A stretch of DNA of 64,000 bases. Origin: Vibrio sp. UCD-FRSSP16_30 (lineage in GTDB: Bacteria > Pseudomonadota > Gammaproteobacteria > Enterobacterales > Vibrionaceae). Positions within the stretch are counted from its first letter, which is position 1; each line of letters starts with the position of its first letter. The DNA lies in contig NZ_LZFW01000005.1 of assembly GCF_001676025.1 (NCBI RefSeq), positions 1 through 64,000 of the forward strand, written 5' to 3'. The notes under the pieces are model-generated. The model saw only the letters and a program-made list of their open reading frames with translations. It was not told the DNA's origin and searched no databases. Positions 49,154-59,897 of the stretch are shown in pieces. A program made the position numbers and the translations under genes.

Positions 49154-49411
49154 ATGGCACACAAAAAAGCTGGTGGTTCTACTCGTAACGGTCGCGATTC
49201 AGAAAGCAAACGTCTTGGCGTTAAGCGTTTTGGTGGCGAATCAGTTCTAGCGGGTAACATCATCGTTCGTCAACGTGGTACTAAATTCCACGCTGGTAAC
49301 AACGTTGGTATCGGTAAAGACCATACTCTTTTCGCTCTTACTGAAGGTAAAGTGAAATTTGAAGTTAAAGGTCCTAAGAACCGTAAATTCGTTAGCATCG
49401 ACTCTGAGTAA
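49154..49411 (+). CDS. rpmA: 50S ribosomal protein L27
   Basis: L27 reaches the peptidyl-transferase centre with its N terminus. The 85 residues begin [20 protein letters not shown], without the cleaved N-terminal extension of Firmicutes. It ends before a terminator. Confidence 0.98.
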   Translation: MAHKKAGGSTRNGRDSESKRLGVKRFGGESVLAGNIIVRQRGTKFHAGNNVGIGKDHTLFALTEGKVKFEVKGPKNRKFVSIDSE

Positions 49412-49437
49412 TTAATACTTAGTTTCAAGCTGAATTC

Positions 49438-49467
49438 AAAAGCCCTGCCGATTCGGCGGGGTTTTTT
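49438..49467 (+). terminator. Intrinsic terminator after rpmA
   Basis: Stem of AGCCCTGCCG with CGGCGGGGTT (two G-T pairs), ATT loop and six T. It separates rplU-rpmA from obgE. Confidence 0.85.
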
Positions 49468-49608
49468 ATTTGTAGGATACTAGGTTTCTTAGCCCTAGGC
49501 CCTTAGTGAATGATTATCTAGGGCCTATAGCCAAGAATCCCAGATCCTGTTTAGATTTGGATCTGCTAAAGTTGATCCAGACGGGATATTCACACCAATA
49601 CGGAGTGA

Positions 49609-50784
<1,176 letters not shown>

Positions 50785-50822
50785 TCTCATCAGTAGACAA
50801 TGAATTGATTTTTAAACATAAT

Positions 50823-50856
50823 AAAAAGAGCCCGAATTATTTCTGGCTCTTTTTTT
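50823..50856 (+). terminator. Intrinsic terminator after obgE
   Basis: Arms AAAAAGAGCC and GGCTCTTTTT around a 12-base loop with a further GAA/TTC pair, then T. Confidence 0.85.
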
Positions 50857-50892
50857 GTGCGTTGTATAGCCTCATCTCAAGGATCTGAGATT

Positions 50893-51951
50893 ATGAATCT
50901 AAACCAAAAGATCTCCAATCTTGAAGCGTTTATCTTTTCTAAATACCGTATTGTTCATGGCATTCGTATTGCGGTGGCTTTTGTATTAACACTGATCGTG
51001 ACGTCTTTCTTTGATCTACCCGAACGATCGTGGATCCTAATTACATTATTTGTGGTGATTGGCCCGATGTCTTATCTAGGGAATGTTATACCTAGAGCTT
51101 GGCATCGAGTATTAGGGACGTTAATTGGTGCAGCCTCAGGGATATTAGGTATCGCAATAAGTCAGCACTCTATGGTGCTGATGTATGTTTGGTGCTCTGT
51201 TGTTATTTTCTTGAGTGGTTACTTTGCTTTAGGTAAAAGGCCCTATGTTGGCATACTGATTGGTATTACTTTGGGGGTCACTTTAGGTGCCTCAAATGCC
51301 GATATTCATGTTGCTATTTGGCGGGGATTTGATGTTGTTATTGGTTGTGTCATTGCAGTCTTGTTTTGCCTCATTCACCCCCAGAGAGCCTTTATACACT
51401 GGCGTTTAAGGATGGTGAGTACCTTAACCAATATCTCTAAACTATATCATCTTTCTTATTCTCTCAATGTGTTAGAAAAACCAAGTTTAGAGCCTTTTCG
51501 AAGTACGATAATCAAAGAAATGAACGTCATTAATACCTTGGTTTCACCTTCGATAAAAGAGACCAAACTGAAGCGTCAATTGCTTGATGCCATTAATATT
51601 CAGATACGGAACTTAGTCAATATTATCGAGTTATTGAATCACTCATACTGGAGTGATAGAGAAAGCCATTTAAATATGCTCTGGTCTAAGTCTTTAAATA
51701 GTTGCCAAAAACAGATTGAACAAGAGCTGCTAGATCTCGCCTATTTAGTTGAAAAAGGTGAGGTTCGAGGAGGATTAAAAATTGATGGATCCGATGAAAT
51801 TACGCGTGAATTAAAAGACAATATTGCAGAACTAGGTGGTGATGAGTCTAATATTTATGGCTATGTTTGGTTGAATCTTAAATTGATCGAAGATTTAGGC
51901 GACTTGAAACGATTGTTGATTTTCGCTCTAAATTTATCGCATAAGCAGTAA
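50893..51951 (+). CDS. FUSC family inner-membrane protein
   Basis: A 352-residue protein. The N-terminal half (about 15-170) has six hydrophobic segments, including SWILITLFVVIGPMSYLGNV and the FUSC mark PRAWHRVLGTLIGAASGILG; the C-terminal half is a helical cytoplasmic domain. FUSC/YccS proteins are thought to transport aromatic acids or similar compounds, but this one lacks an adjoining AaeA-like partner. Start at 50893 chosen because the longer frame has no family similarity. Confidence 0.85.
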   Translation: MNLNQKISNLEAFIFSKYRIVHGIRIAVAFVLTLIVTSFFDLPERSWILITLFVVIGPMSYLGNVIPRAWHRVLGTLIGAASGILGIAISQHSMVLMYVWCSVVIFLSGYFALGKRPYVGILIGITLGVTLGASNADIHVAIWRGFDVVIGCVIAVLFCLIHPQRAFIHWRLRMVSTLTNISKLYHLSYSLNVLEKPSLEPFRSTIIKEMNVINTLVSPSIKETKLKRQLLDAINIQIRNLVNIIELLNHSYWSDRESHLNMLWSKSLNSCQKQIEQELLDLAYLVEKGEVRGGLKIDGSDEITRELKDNIAELGGDESNIYGYVWLNLKLIEDLGDLKRLLIFALNLSHKQ

Positions 51952-52068
51952 CCGTGTTGAACTTTAAAATTCGTTTGTTTTCAATCAACTTAATTTGAGA
52001 TATGGGTATTGTTTTACATGCAAACCCAATAGAATATTGACTTTATTTTAAGCTGTTTTAAGAAAAGA

Positions 52069-52836
52069 ATGGAATCTAAACAACGCGCTATATCCCGCCT
52101 TATTGCTCAAGCCGGGCAAATGTTACATGCGCATGGTGCTGAAAGCGCTCTGATTGGCGGCATCATGCAACGTATTGGTTTAGCCTGCGGTATGGATGAG
52201 GTTGAAGTCTCCCTTTCTGCAAGTTCATTAGTCATCACAACTGTAACTGATGAACACTGCATGACCACAACTCGTCGTTGTCCCGACCGAGGGATTAACA
52301 TGAAAGTGGTGACGGAAGTTCAGCGAGTCTGCATCATGCTTGAAAAAGGCATTTTAGACCATGAGTTAGCCCAACAGAAACTAGATAAGATCACTCCTGA
52401 ACGATATAACCGTTGGTTAGTCGTATTTATGATTGGTTTATCTTGCGCTGCATTTAGTCACCTTGCAGGAGGTAATAATGCAGTCTTCGTGATGACATTT
52501 GTTGCTTCTGCCATTGGGATGATTGTGAGACAAGAGATAGGTCATCGTCACTTTAATCCGCTGCTTAACTTCGCTACAACAGCCTTTGTAACTACCTTTA
52601 TTTCAGCTCAAGCCGTGGTCTTTGAAATTGGTAATGATCCCAACTTAGTCATGGCATCATCAGTACTGATGCTGGTTCCTGGATTTCCTTTGATTAATGC
52701 AGTAGCCGATGTCCTCAAAGGCTACATTAATATGGGTATCGCTCGTTTTGTTATGGGGAGTTTGTTAACGCTTGCCACTTGTTTGGGGATCGTTGCTGTC
52801 AGTGGTGTGTTAGGTCTATTTGGAGTTGCACTATGA
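52069..52836 (+). CDS. yjjP: YjjP-like large subunit of a ThrE-type exporter
   Basis: A 255-residue membrane protein. A cytoplasmic hydrolase-like N terminus (about 1-115, with HAHGAESALIGGIMQRIGLA) leads to about five membrane segments. YjjP and YjjB together form the succinate exporter of E. coli, a split ThrE. The gene overlaps yjjB by 4 bp (ATGA), so both are made together. No strong ribosome site is seen before the ATG. Confidence 0.9.
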   Translation: MESKQRAISRLIAQAGQMLHAHGAESALIGGIMQRIGLACGMDEVEVSLSASSLVITTVTDEHCMTTTRRCPDRGINMKVVTEVQRVCIMLEKGILDHELAQQKLDKITPERYNRWLVVFMIGLSCAAFSHLAGGNNAVFVMTFVASAIGMIVRQEIGHRHFNPLLNFATTAFVTTFISAQAVVFEIGNDPNLVMASSVLMLVPGFPLINAVADVLKGYINMGIARFVMGSLLTLATCLGIVAVSGVLGLFGVAL

Positions 52837-53309
52837 ATGAGTTTCTTTCGCTGTTGCTTGGCCTTATTGATGATATGTTCTTTGCTGCGATTCCTGCGGT
52901 GGGTTTTGCATTGGTTTTTAATGTACCCACTAGCGCGTTAAAATATTGCGCATTAGGAGGTGCTATCGGTCATGGCTCTCGCTATTTGTTACTGCATTTT
53001 GGCGTCCCTATTGAATGGGCTACGTTATTTGCTGCCACTCTTGTTGGTTTTATAGGCGTTGCTTGGTCGCATCGCTTTTTAGCCCACCCTAAAGTATTTA
53101 CCATTGCCGCAATGATCCCTATGGTTCCGGGGGTGTATGCCTTTAATGCCATGATTGCTATGGTAGAAATAAATCAAGCAGGCTATAGCCATGTACTATT
53201 TGCTAGCTTGATAGAGAATTTTTTAACTGCAATGTTTATTATTGCAGGGCTTGCAATCGGGCTGGCAATGCCCGGATTGTTTATTTATCGTCGTCGTCCT
53301 ATTGTTTAA
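52833..53309 (+). CDS. yjjB: YjjB-like small subunit of a ThrE-type exporter
   Basis: A 158-residue protein with about five membrane segments, starting MNEFLSLLLGLIDDMFFAAI; length equals E. coli YjjB within one or two residues. The conserved IPMVPGVYAFNAMIAM lies in the second half. The start is inside the yjjP stop (ATGA), so the upstream open frame is ignored. Confidence 0.9.
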   Translation: MNEFLSLLLGLIDDMFFAAIPAVGFALVFNVPTSALKYCALGGAIGHGSRYLLLHFGVPIEWATLFAATLVGFIGVAWSHRFLAHPKVFTIAAMIPMVPGVYAFNAMIAMVEINQAGYSHVLFASLIENFLTAMFIIAGLAIGLAMPGLFIYRRRPIV

Positions 53310-53319
53310 AGGTACATCA

Positions 53320-53805
53320 ATGATCATCAGTATGATTGCCGCTATGGCTAACAACCGTGTTATCGGTAAAGATAATCAAATGCCATGGCATTTACCCGCA
53401 GATTTTATCTGGTTTAAGAAGTGCACTATGGGTAAACCCGTCATTATGGGTAGAAAAACTTATGAATCGATAGGTCGCCCGTTGCCTGGCCGCCATAACC
53501 TTGTCATTAGTCGAGATGCTAATTTAAGCATTGAAGGTGTGACGACGGTGACTTCTATTGAGTCGGCATTAGCGCTTGTATCTGATGAGCAAGAAGTGAT
53601 GATTATTGGTGGCGGTTCTATTTATGAGCGCTGTTTATCACTTGCAGATAAGCTTTATCTTACTCATATCGATCTGGAAGTGGATGGTGATACGCAGTTT
53701 CCTGATTGGGGAGAGGATTGGACACAAACCCATAGTGAGCATTATTCTGCGGATGAAAAAAATGCGTACTCAATGGAATTTATTGTTTTGGATAAGCAGA
53801 AATAG
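53320..53805 (+). CDS. folA: Dihydrofolate reductase
   Basis: Reduces dihydrofolate to tetrahydrofolate with NADPH; target of trimethoprim. The 161 residues begin MIISMIAAMANNRVIGKDNQ and continue with MPWHLPADFIWFK (catalytic Asp in LPADF), then VIMGRKTYESIGRPLPGRHN and MIIGGGSIYERCL. The start at 53320 is 7 bp after AAAGG, which overlaps the yjjB stop. The 31-bp ATACCAATC palindrome follows. Confidence 0.97.
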   Translation: MIISMIAAMANNRVIGKDNQMPWHLPADFIWFKKCTMGKPVIMGRKTYESIGRPLPGRHNLVISRDANLSIEGVTTVTSIESALALVSDEQEVMIIGGGSIYERCLSLADKLYLTHIDLEVDGDTQFPDWGEDWTQTHSEHYSADEKNAYSMEFIVLDKQK

Positions 53806-53819
53806 TCGCTATTTGACTC

Positions 53820-53850
53820 ATACCAATCAGAGATTTACTACGATTGGTAT
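53820..53850. repeat. 31-bp palindromic repeat with ATACCAATC ends
   Basis: ATACCAATC (53820-53828) and GATTGGTAT (53842-53850) enclose 13 bases. Read on the minus strand, its first 22 bases differ at one base from the left end of the 161-bp element at 15027, so the two belong to one family and this looks like a short or deleted form. It lies between folA and the LysR gene. Confidence 0.65.
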
Positions 53851-53873
53851 CATTATTAACGGTTGGGATATTG

Positions 53874-54818
53874 ATGGCAAAAGATCGGTTTAGCAATTTA
53901 GATCTTAATTTATTAAAGACGCTTGTTGTGCTATTTCAAGAGCTCAATATGCGTAAAGCATCAACACGCCTTAATGTCACCCAACCTGCAATAAGCCAAG
54001 CACTGCAAAAGTTGCGTTACCATTTTGATGATGAGCTATTTGTTAAAGTTCGCTCAGGGTTAGAACCAACGAGCTTTACTGTGGAGTTGATTGAAAGAAT
54101 CACGCCACATATTGATGGTTTAGCTCAAGCAGTAAATAGCTTAAATGAGTTTAACCCTCAATATCTTGATCATAATGTCAGCATTATCTGTACCTCAGTT
54201 GTTGAGTCCTCGCTTATTGGAAGGCTTTATGAGCGAGTAAGGGAGCTTGCTCCTAGTTTGCAATTGGAGTTTGCAAGTTGGGGGGAGGACTCTTTACAAC
54301 AGTTGATTAAAGGAACTTCATTGCTGGCCATTGGCTATGAAAATAAGGATTTTAAAGAGGTTTATAGTCAGCGGTTACTTGATATCGATGGCGTTCTTAT
54401 TGTAAGAAAAGATCATCCGTTATCAGGAAGAGTTATTGAGCTAGAAGAGCTACAAGGTGCTGAATTTGCATCATTTGTCACTAAGGGCTGGAATGATAAT
54501 CGGGTTGTTATAGCCGATGTTTTAGCTAAGCAGAACATCAATATTCAAGTAGGTGTTCGGTCTGAGTTACTTTACCCTGTCATTGATATAGTCAGGCGCA
54601 GTGATGCAATCATGGCCCATTCAACTATTTTCCCTTTCTTAGCCTTTCCTGAATTAACCCCGCTAAAGGTCAATGTAGATCGCTCTGTTACCAAAGTGCC
54701 TTTATATATTCACTATCATGTCAAAGATAGGAATAACCCATTAATTAAATGGTTGATCAATATTATAAGTTCGGAATTGAAACAGCAGATAGCTGATAAC
54801 AAATGCTTATTAGACTAA
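53874..54818 (+). CDS. LysR family transcriptional regulator
   Basis: A 314-residue regulator. The N-terminal winged helix-turn-helix is clear (LDLNLLKTLVVLFQELNMRK, then RLNVTQPAISQALQKLRYHF), with a PBP-like effector domain from about residue 95. The start at 53874 (MAKDRFSNLD) suits the family; the longer frame would run through the palindromic repeat. The gene precedes a small barrel protein gene in the same direction, a possible target. Confidence 0.92.
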   Translation: MAKDRFSNLDLNLLKTLVVLFQELNMRKASTRLNVTQPAISQALQKLRYHFDDELFVKVRSGLEPTSFTVELIERITPHIDGLAQAVNSLNEFNPQYLDHNVSIICTSVVESSLIGRLYERVRELAPSLQLEFASWGEDSLQQLIKGTSLLAIGYENKDFKEVYSQRLLDIDGVLIVRKDHPLSGRVIELEELQGAEFASFVTKGWNDNRVVIADVLAKQNINIQVGVRSELLYPVIDIVRRSDAIMAHSTIFPFLAFPELTPLKVNVDRSVTKVPLYIHYHVKDRNNPLIKWLINIISSELKQQIADNKCLLD

Positions 54819-54936
54819 TAAGATCTTCTTAATTCTACTTATTATTCAGCTTACCTATACTTCTCATCAATCCAGACACAAGACGCTTATTTAATCGTTA
54901 CAGATGTAGCGTCGAACTTTATTGATGAGACTTAAA

Positions 54937-55485
54937 ATGAACAAATTTACTACTTTAGTTGCAAGCACTGTACTTCTTTCATTCTCAGTATTAGCGGATG
55001 ATGCTGCAGTTATTAAGCAAGAAGCGAATGGACACCGAATTGGTGTTGGCTTTGCAACAACCAAGGATGTAACTCATGATGACCTTAGCCTAGGTAATGG
55101 ATTGAAACTAGAATATGGCTATGAGTTTAATAATATTATTGGCGTGAATTTTTCTTATTCTGGTTTTAGTGATAGCTATTCAGAGCAAGGTATTACACTA
55201 AAAGTAGAAGGCTCAACCTTTAAGCTTGATACGGATATCGGTTACACATTCCATTTTGACCGCTTCTCTATTAAACCGTATGGTGCAATTGGTGTGGTTA
55301 AACTCAATGAAGAATGGAATTTATATGGTGAGAAAGACGATTTTGATGACACTACGCTATTCTTGGGTGTAGGTGCAAGAGCGACACTCGATCAGCATTA
55401 TTATGCCGATATGCGTATTGAAGGCTTTTCTACTGACTACGCAGATTATGGTCAATTCTCACTCACGTTTGGTTATCGCTTTTAG
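54937..55485 (+). CDS. Small outer-membrane beta-barrel protein
   Basis: A 182-residue protein with a signal peptide (about 1-20, cut after VLA) and a mature part of alternating polar/hydrophobic strands ending in FSLTFGYRF, with the terminal Phe of outer-membrane barrels. The size suggests eight strands, as in the Ail/OmpW/OmpX-type proteins. No close family could be named. A frame starting with TTG at 54922 exists but the ATG gives the proper signal peptide. Upstream GACGC (54882) and GCGTC (54909) form an inverted pair that may be a regulator site. Confidence 0.82.
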   Translation: MNKFTTLVASTVLLSFSVLADDAAVIKQEANGHRIGVGFATTKDVTHDDLSLGNGLKLEYGYEFNNIIGVNFSYSGFSDSYSEQGITLKVEGSTFKLDTDIGYTFHFDRFSIKPYGAIGVVKLNEEWNLYGEKDDFDDTTLFLGVGARATLDQHYYADMRIEGFSTDYADYGQFSLTFGYRF

Positions 55486-55500
55486 AGCTGACTATTTTAA

Positions 55501-56304
55501 TTACAGCGCTGCTTGAATAAAGTAGCGCTTGTCTTCCCAGCGTAACATCGTCATATGGTTTCCCCATACACAGCCTGTATCTAGCCCAATCACATCATCA
55601 GACTCTATCCCCATTAGAGCAGCCCAATGCCCAAAAATGGCCTGCTTGGGTAATGTTTGCCTTTGCTTTAATTCAAACCAAGGTATTAATGTACTTTTAT
55701 CTTCTTGCTCTGGAGGAAGTTTGCTTGCCATATCAAGGCGACCATCATGATAGCAATAGCGCATGCGAGTGAGTGCATTGATATTAAAGCGCAAGCGAGC
55801 CATACCTTGTAGATAAGGACTCCAGATATCGGGAGCGTTTCCGTACATCTCTTTGATTAACGATTGCCAGTTATCACCGGATAACACCGATTCTACTTCT
55901 TGAGCCGCTTGTCTTGCTTGTTGCAATGTCCATAGGGGATAAATACCTGCATGGCTCATGACAAACTCTGGATGCTCGACTAACAATGGTTGCTGTCTTA
56001 ACCAGTCAATGATGTCACTGCAATCGTCGGCGTCAAAAATAGCTTGTGTCTTATCTTTAGGGTTCACTCGATGAAGACCTAAGTAAACACCAATAAGGTG
56101 CAGATCATGATTACCTAATACTACTTTGACTGAATCACCTAAAGAGCGAATAAAGCGTAAAGATTCTAGTGACTTAGGACCTCTAGCAACCAGATCGCCG
56201 GCTATCCATAAAGTATCTTTTTGTGAATCAAAGGAGACTTGCTCTAGCAATAAAAGGAGTTCATCCAAGCATCCTTGGATATCTCCAACAAGATAGTTGG
56301 ACAA
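55501..56304 (-). CDS. apaH: Diadenosine tetraphosphatase (symmetrical)
   Basis: Hydrolyses Ap4A to two ADP; more recently known to remove Np4 caps from RNA. The 267 residues show the phosphoesterase motifs GDIQGCLDELL, GDLVARGPKS and LGNHDLHL. The start codon is TTG with AGAGG 8 bp upstream and gives the standard MSNYLVGDIQGC; no ATG or GTG fits. It follows apaG by 15 bp and is last in the lptD operon. Confidence 0.95.
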   Translation of the reverse strand: MSNYLVGDIQGCLDELLLLLEQVSFDSQKDTLWIAGDLVARGPKSLESLRFIRSLGDSVKVVLGNHDLHLIGVYLGLHRVNPKDKTQAIFDADDCSDIIDWLRQQPLLVEHPEFVMSHAGIYPLWTLQQARQAAQEVESVLSGDNWQSLIKEMYGNAPDIWSPYLQGMARLRFNINALTRMRYCYHDGRLDMASKLPPEQEDKSTLIPWFELKQRQTLPKQAIFGHWAALMGIESDDVIGLDTGCVWGNHMTMLRWEDKRYFIQAAL

Positions 56305-56319
56305 ATAAATAGCCTCTGG

Positions 56320-56700
56320 TTAGTTGATGATATTTGGAATCGAAAGGTTAAAGGGAGCGACTTGGGCATTAAAGAGCGCACCATCTTTGGTTTGCATAAC
56401 ATAATGGCCCTGCATAACCCCGACCGGCGTTTCTAAGGCTGAACCACTGGTATAAGTGTAATCATCATTGGCTGCAATTGTGGGTTTTTCTCCAACAACA
56501 CCATCACCTTCAACCGTAATTTGCTTGCCATTACCATCGGTGATTAGCCAGTATCGAGAAAGGAGTTGTACGGGGTGTTGGCTGAGGTTTCTTATCGTAA
56601 TCATGTAGGCAAATACATAGTGACCGTTATCAGGCTCTGACTGGGCCTCTATGTATTTGGTTTGTACATGACATTTGATACAAGGTTGACTGACGTCCAT
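56320..56700 (-). CDS. apaG: ApaG (Co2+/Mg2+ efflux-related protein)
   Basis: A 126-residue single-domain protein of fibronectin-like fold; E. coli mutants point to a role in cobalt resistance but the reaction is unknown. The conserved [20 protein letters not shown] and [17 protein letters not shown] are present. A perfect ribosome site AGGAGG sits just upstream of the ATG, and a 7-bp hairpin (56714-56730) just before it. Confidence 0.96.
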   Translation of the reverse strand: MDVSQPCIKCHVQTKYIEAQSEPDNGHYVFAYMITIRNLSQHPVQLLSRYWLITDGNGKQITVEGDGVVGEKPTIAANDDYTYTSGSALETPVGVMQGHYVMQTKDGALFNAQVAPFNLSIPNIIN

Positions 56701-56734
56701 GTGGCCTCCTTGTTAAGGTCTGTGACCTTAGTGC

Positions 56735-56762
56735 ATTAGTTATTAGTTATTAGTTATTAGTT
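56735..56762. repeat. Four tandem copies of a 7-bp unit over the rsmA stop
   Basis: ATTAGTT is repeated four times exactly (56735-56762) with a partial fifth. On the minus strand it starts inside the last codons of rsmA and contains its stop (56757-56759), followed by more in-frame TAA. Slippage here would change only the 3' end of rsmA and the spacing to apaG. Confidence 0.85.
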
Positions 56763-57566
56763 ATTATGATGGTCCGCTAACCAGTTGGCCATATCGACAA
56801 ATTGTTTCAGAGTCAGATTTTCTGGGCGCATACCTGGGTTGATATCCAGTTGCTCCATAACTTCTGTGCTGACCAATGAACGATAGCAGTTACGAATGGT
56901 TTTACGGCGTTGGTTAAATCCATCACGACATACTCTGTCTAGCCATTTTAGGTCTTTAGCAGGGTAAGGTAGGACTTCATACGGCATTAGTCGAACCACG
57001 GCAGAATCCACTTTCGGTGGTGGAATAAATGCAGTCGGTGGAACTTCTAGAACCGGCATAACTTTACAGTAATATTGCGCCATCACAGTAAGACGGCCAT
57101 AAGCTTTAGTGCCAGGACCTGCAGCAAGACGGTTAACCACTTCTTTTTGCAGCATAAAGTGCATATCTTCAATGTCTTTATGGAACTCAAAAAGGTGGAA
57201 CATCAGCGGCGTAGAGATGTTGTATGGCAAGTTACCAAAAATACGTAACTTATTATTTGGCTTCACTAGTTGGGTGAAGTCAAAACGCATCGCATCACCT
57301 TCGTGAATTGTTAGCTTTTCACTCAAGTCTGGATGGTTGCGTAAACGCTCGGCTAAATCTCTGTCTAATTCAATAACGGTTAGCTTATCAACGAGTTTAC
57401 CCACTGGCTCCGTAATTGCTCCCAAACCTGGGCCAATCTCAACCAAGTTTTGGCCTGGTCTTGGGTTAATAGATGAAACGATACCGTCAATAATATACGG
57501 GTCGTGTAGAAAGTTTTGACCAAAACGTTTGCGCGCTTTGTGTCCTAAGTGGACATCGTTACTCAT
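56757..57566 (-). CDS. rsmA: 16S rRNA (adenine1518/1519-N6)-dimethyltransferase
   Basis: RsmA (KsgA) dimethylates two adenines in helix 45. The 269 residues contain [14 protein letters not shown], the SAM loop [14 protein letters not shown] and the catalytic [12 protein letters not shown]. The start overlaps the pdxA stop by 4 bp. The C terminus (DHHNN) lies in a tandem 7-bp repeat. Confidence 0.97.
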   Translation of the reverse strand: MSNDVHLGHKARKRFGQNFLHDPYIIDGIVSSINPRPGQNLVEIGPGLGAITEPVGKLVDKLTVIELDRDLAERLRNHPDLSEKLTIHEGDAMRFDFTQLVKPNNKLRIFGNLPYNISTPLMFHLFEFHKDIEDMHFMLQKEVVNRLAAGPGTKAYGRLTVMAQYYCKVMPVLEVPPTAFIPPPKVDSAVVRLMPYEVLPYPAKDLKWLDRVCRDGFNQRRKTIRNCYRSLVSTEVMEQLDINPGMRPENLTLKQFVDMANWLADHHNN

Positions 57567-58549
57567 TGTTTTTTCTCAACTAATTCAATCGCGTGGGAAA
57601 GTGCAGTTTGGAAACTTCCTGTATCCACATTGCCTGTGCCGGCCAAATCTAAGGCTGTGCCATGGTCGACAGAGGTTCTTATAAAGGGTAGACCTAAAGT
57701 AATGTTCACGGAGTGTCCAAAGCCTTTATATTTTAGCACTGGAAGTACTTGATCGTGATACATACCTAAAATCACATCTGCATCTTGCAGATATTTGTGA
57801 TTAAAAATGGTGTCAGCAGGTAATGGACCAACAATATCCATGCCTTGCGCTCTTAGTTTGTCTAGAGTAGGAGAGATAGTTTGAATCTCTTCTTGTCCTA
57901 AACAACCATCTTCTCCTGCATGAGGATTTAATCCGCAGACATAAATACGAGGCTTCGGCAGGGCAAATTTTGTGACCATATCTTTATGCAAAATTTGCAT
58001 AATTTGCTCAATTCTTTCTTCAGTTACGGCTTTTGATACATAAGCTAAAGGAATATGAGTGGTAACCAGTGCTACTTTTAGACCTTCCGTAGCGAGCATC
58101 ATTACCACCATAGGGGTATTGGATTGCTCAGCAAAAAACTCAGTGTGACCACTAAATGCCACACCAGCTCGGTTAATCACCCCTTTGTGTACGGGGCCGG
58201 TAACTATAGCGTCAAACTCATCATTCATACAGCCTTGAGCTGCTCTTTCTAGAGTTTTTAATACATAGTGTCCGTTGGCTTCGTTAAGTTGCCCTATTAC
58301 CGTTTGTTCCGCTAAGGGAATATGCTCTACGAGTAATGTTCCTTTGCGTTGCGGAGTTAGCTTAGTCTCTGCATTGTAATTAATTAGCTCGACGTCAATA
58401 CCAAGGTGCAATGCTCGCTGCTCTAGCATATTTTTATCAGCACAGATTACCAATTGATGAGGGTAATCACTACTGACTAGTGATAGCGCTAGATCTGGGC
58501 CAACACCTGCAGGTTCGCCTGCGGTGATGATGATTCGTTTACAGGTCAT
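57563..58549 (-). CDS. pdxA: 4-hydroxythreonine-4-phosphate dehydrogenase
   Basis: Vitamin B6 pathway: oxidises 4-phosphohydroxy-L-threonine. The 328 residues have [17 protein letters not shown], metal histidines in [12 protein letters not shown] and [16 protein letters not shown], and [19 protein letters not shown]. The ATG at 58549 lies inside surA (11-bp overlap) with AAGAGG 6 bp upstream; a frame with an earlier ATG (58567) has no such site. Translation is therefore coupled to surA. Confidence 0.95.
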   Translation of the reverse strand: MTCKRIIITAGEPAGVGPDLALSLVSSDYPHQLVICADKNMLEQRALHLGIDVELINYNAETKLTPQRKGTLLVEHIPLAEQTVIGQLNEANGHYVLKTLERAAQGCMNDEFDAIVTGPVHKGVINRAGVAFSGHTEFFAEQSNTPMVVMMLATEGLKVALVTTHIPLAYVSKAVTEERIEQIMQILHKDMVTKFALPKPRIYVCGLNPHAGEDGCLGQEEIQTISPTLDKLRAQGMDIVGPLPADTIFNHKYLQDADVILGMYHDQVLPVLKYKGFGHSVNITLGLPFIRTSVDHGTALDLAGTGNVDTGSFQTALSHAIELVEKKQ

Positions 58550-59849
58550 TTTCAGCCTCTTCATCATCTTGTTGATCCAGTCTTTCGATAAAGGCGCTGG
58601 CTCTTAGTTCTTGCATCCAAGCACTGGTTTCTTCATTAAACTTACGGTTAAACAAGATTCTGTAAGCTTTGTTATTCATCGCGCTATCAGTGCGGTCAAC
58701 TTGGCGACGGTCAAGAACTTCGACAATATGCCAACCATGTACGGTTTCAAATGGTTCACTGATTTGACCGACAGGTAAGGTTTCAACTTGATGTTTAAAC
58801 TCTGGAACGTAAAGGTCTGGTGTTTGATAGCCGAGTTCACCATCGCGGGCCGCAGAGCCTGTATCGGCACTATATTGGCGAGCTAACTCACCAAATGTGG
58901 CTTCGCCAGCATTGATTTTACGAATAAAATCAGTGAGCTCTCGTTTTGCACCATCATCACTTAAAATAACAGATGTTTTAATTAGGATATGACGTGCATT
59001 AACTTCTGTAACGGCAACGGTTTTTAGACCTTGAACATCATTGATCTTTAGAATGTGGAAACCAACGCCACTGCGGAAAGGGCCAATAATGGCATCTTTA
59101 CCTTGGGTGGTGATTTGGTCGGCAAAGATAGTTGGCATTTCTTCTTTATGCATCCAACCCCACTCACCGCCATCTAATGCTTTTGGCCCTTTAGAGTAGG
59201 CAATGGCAAGATCATCAAACTTATCGCCGTTTTTAAGTCTTTCTACTAACTGGTTCGCTTTATCTTCAATTTCAGCTTTAGATTGTTCATCATTAAAACG
59301 AAGCTGAATATGGGAAATATTATAATTAACGTTTTTATTGGATTCTTGCGCAAGCATTCCCGCTAGAGTTTCAACTTCAGCTGGAAGGATATTGATGCGA
59401 CGGCGAACCAAAGCGTTACGAGCTTCTGATATGGCAACCTCAGTACGAATTTGCTCTCTAAATTCCGTATAGCTTAGCCCTTGAGCTTTAACGCTGGCCA
59501 TGAGTTGAGCTTGGCTTTGTTTGTTTTTCTCAGCAATGCTTTTGATGGCTTGATCAAGACGATTATCATCAATTCTTACGCCAATTCTTTTCGCTTCTTG
59601 AGATTGCAATTTATCCATAATCAATTTATCGATAACTTGCTCTTTTAGAACACTGGCCTCAGGAAGCGCTTGGTTATTCTCTTGAGTGTGGAGTTTTAGC
59701 GTTTTCGTTGCACCATCAATGTCGCTTTGTAAAATTACGCCATCGTTAACGATTACAACTACTCTGTCTAATTCAACCGGTGCTGCCATAGTCATAGCAG
59801 GAACCAAGATTAGGATCATCGAAGCAATGAGTCGTTTAAACTTATTCAT
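58539..59849 (-). CDS. surA: Periplasmic chaperone and PPIase SurA
   Basis: SurA escorts outer-membrane proteins, notably LptD, to the BAM complex. The 436 residues consist of a signal peptide (about 1-22), the N-terminal chaperone domain, two parvulin domains (about 175-275 and 285-385, with [20 protein letters not shown] at their junction) and a C-terminal helix. It follows lptD, the conserved pair. Confidence 0.96.
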   Translation of the reverse strand: MNKFKRLIASMILILVPAMTMAAPVELDRVVVIVNDGVILQSDIDGATKTLKLHTQENNQALPEASVLKEQVIDKLIMDKLQSQEAKRIGVRIDDNRLDQAIKSIAEKNKQSQAQLMASVKAQGLSYTEFREQIRTEVAISEARNALVRRRINILPAEVETLAGMLAQESNKNVNYNISHIQLRFNDEQSKAEIEDKANQLVERLKNGDKFDDLAIAYSKGPKALDGGEWGWMHKEEMPTIFADQITTQGKDAIIGPFRSGVGFHILKINDVQGLKTVAVTEVNARHILIKTSVILSDDGAKRELTDFIRKINAGEATFGELARQYSADTGSAARDGELGYQTPDLYVPEFKHQVETLPVGQISEPFETVHGWHIVEVLDRRQVDRTDSAMNNKAYRILFNRKFNEETSAWMQELRASAFIERLDQQDDEEAENDL

Positions 59850-59897
59850 TAGTTTTCCAATACATCTTATGAGTCACCGGATTATTCCCGCGACATT

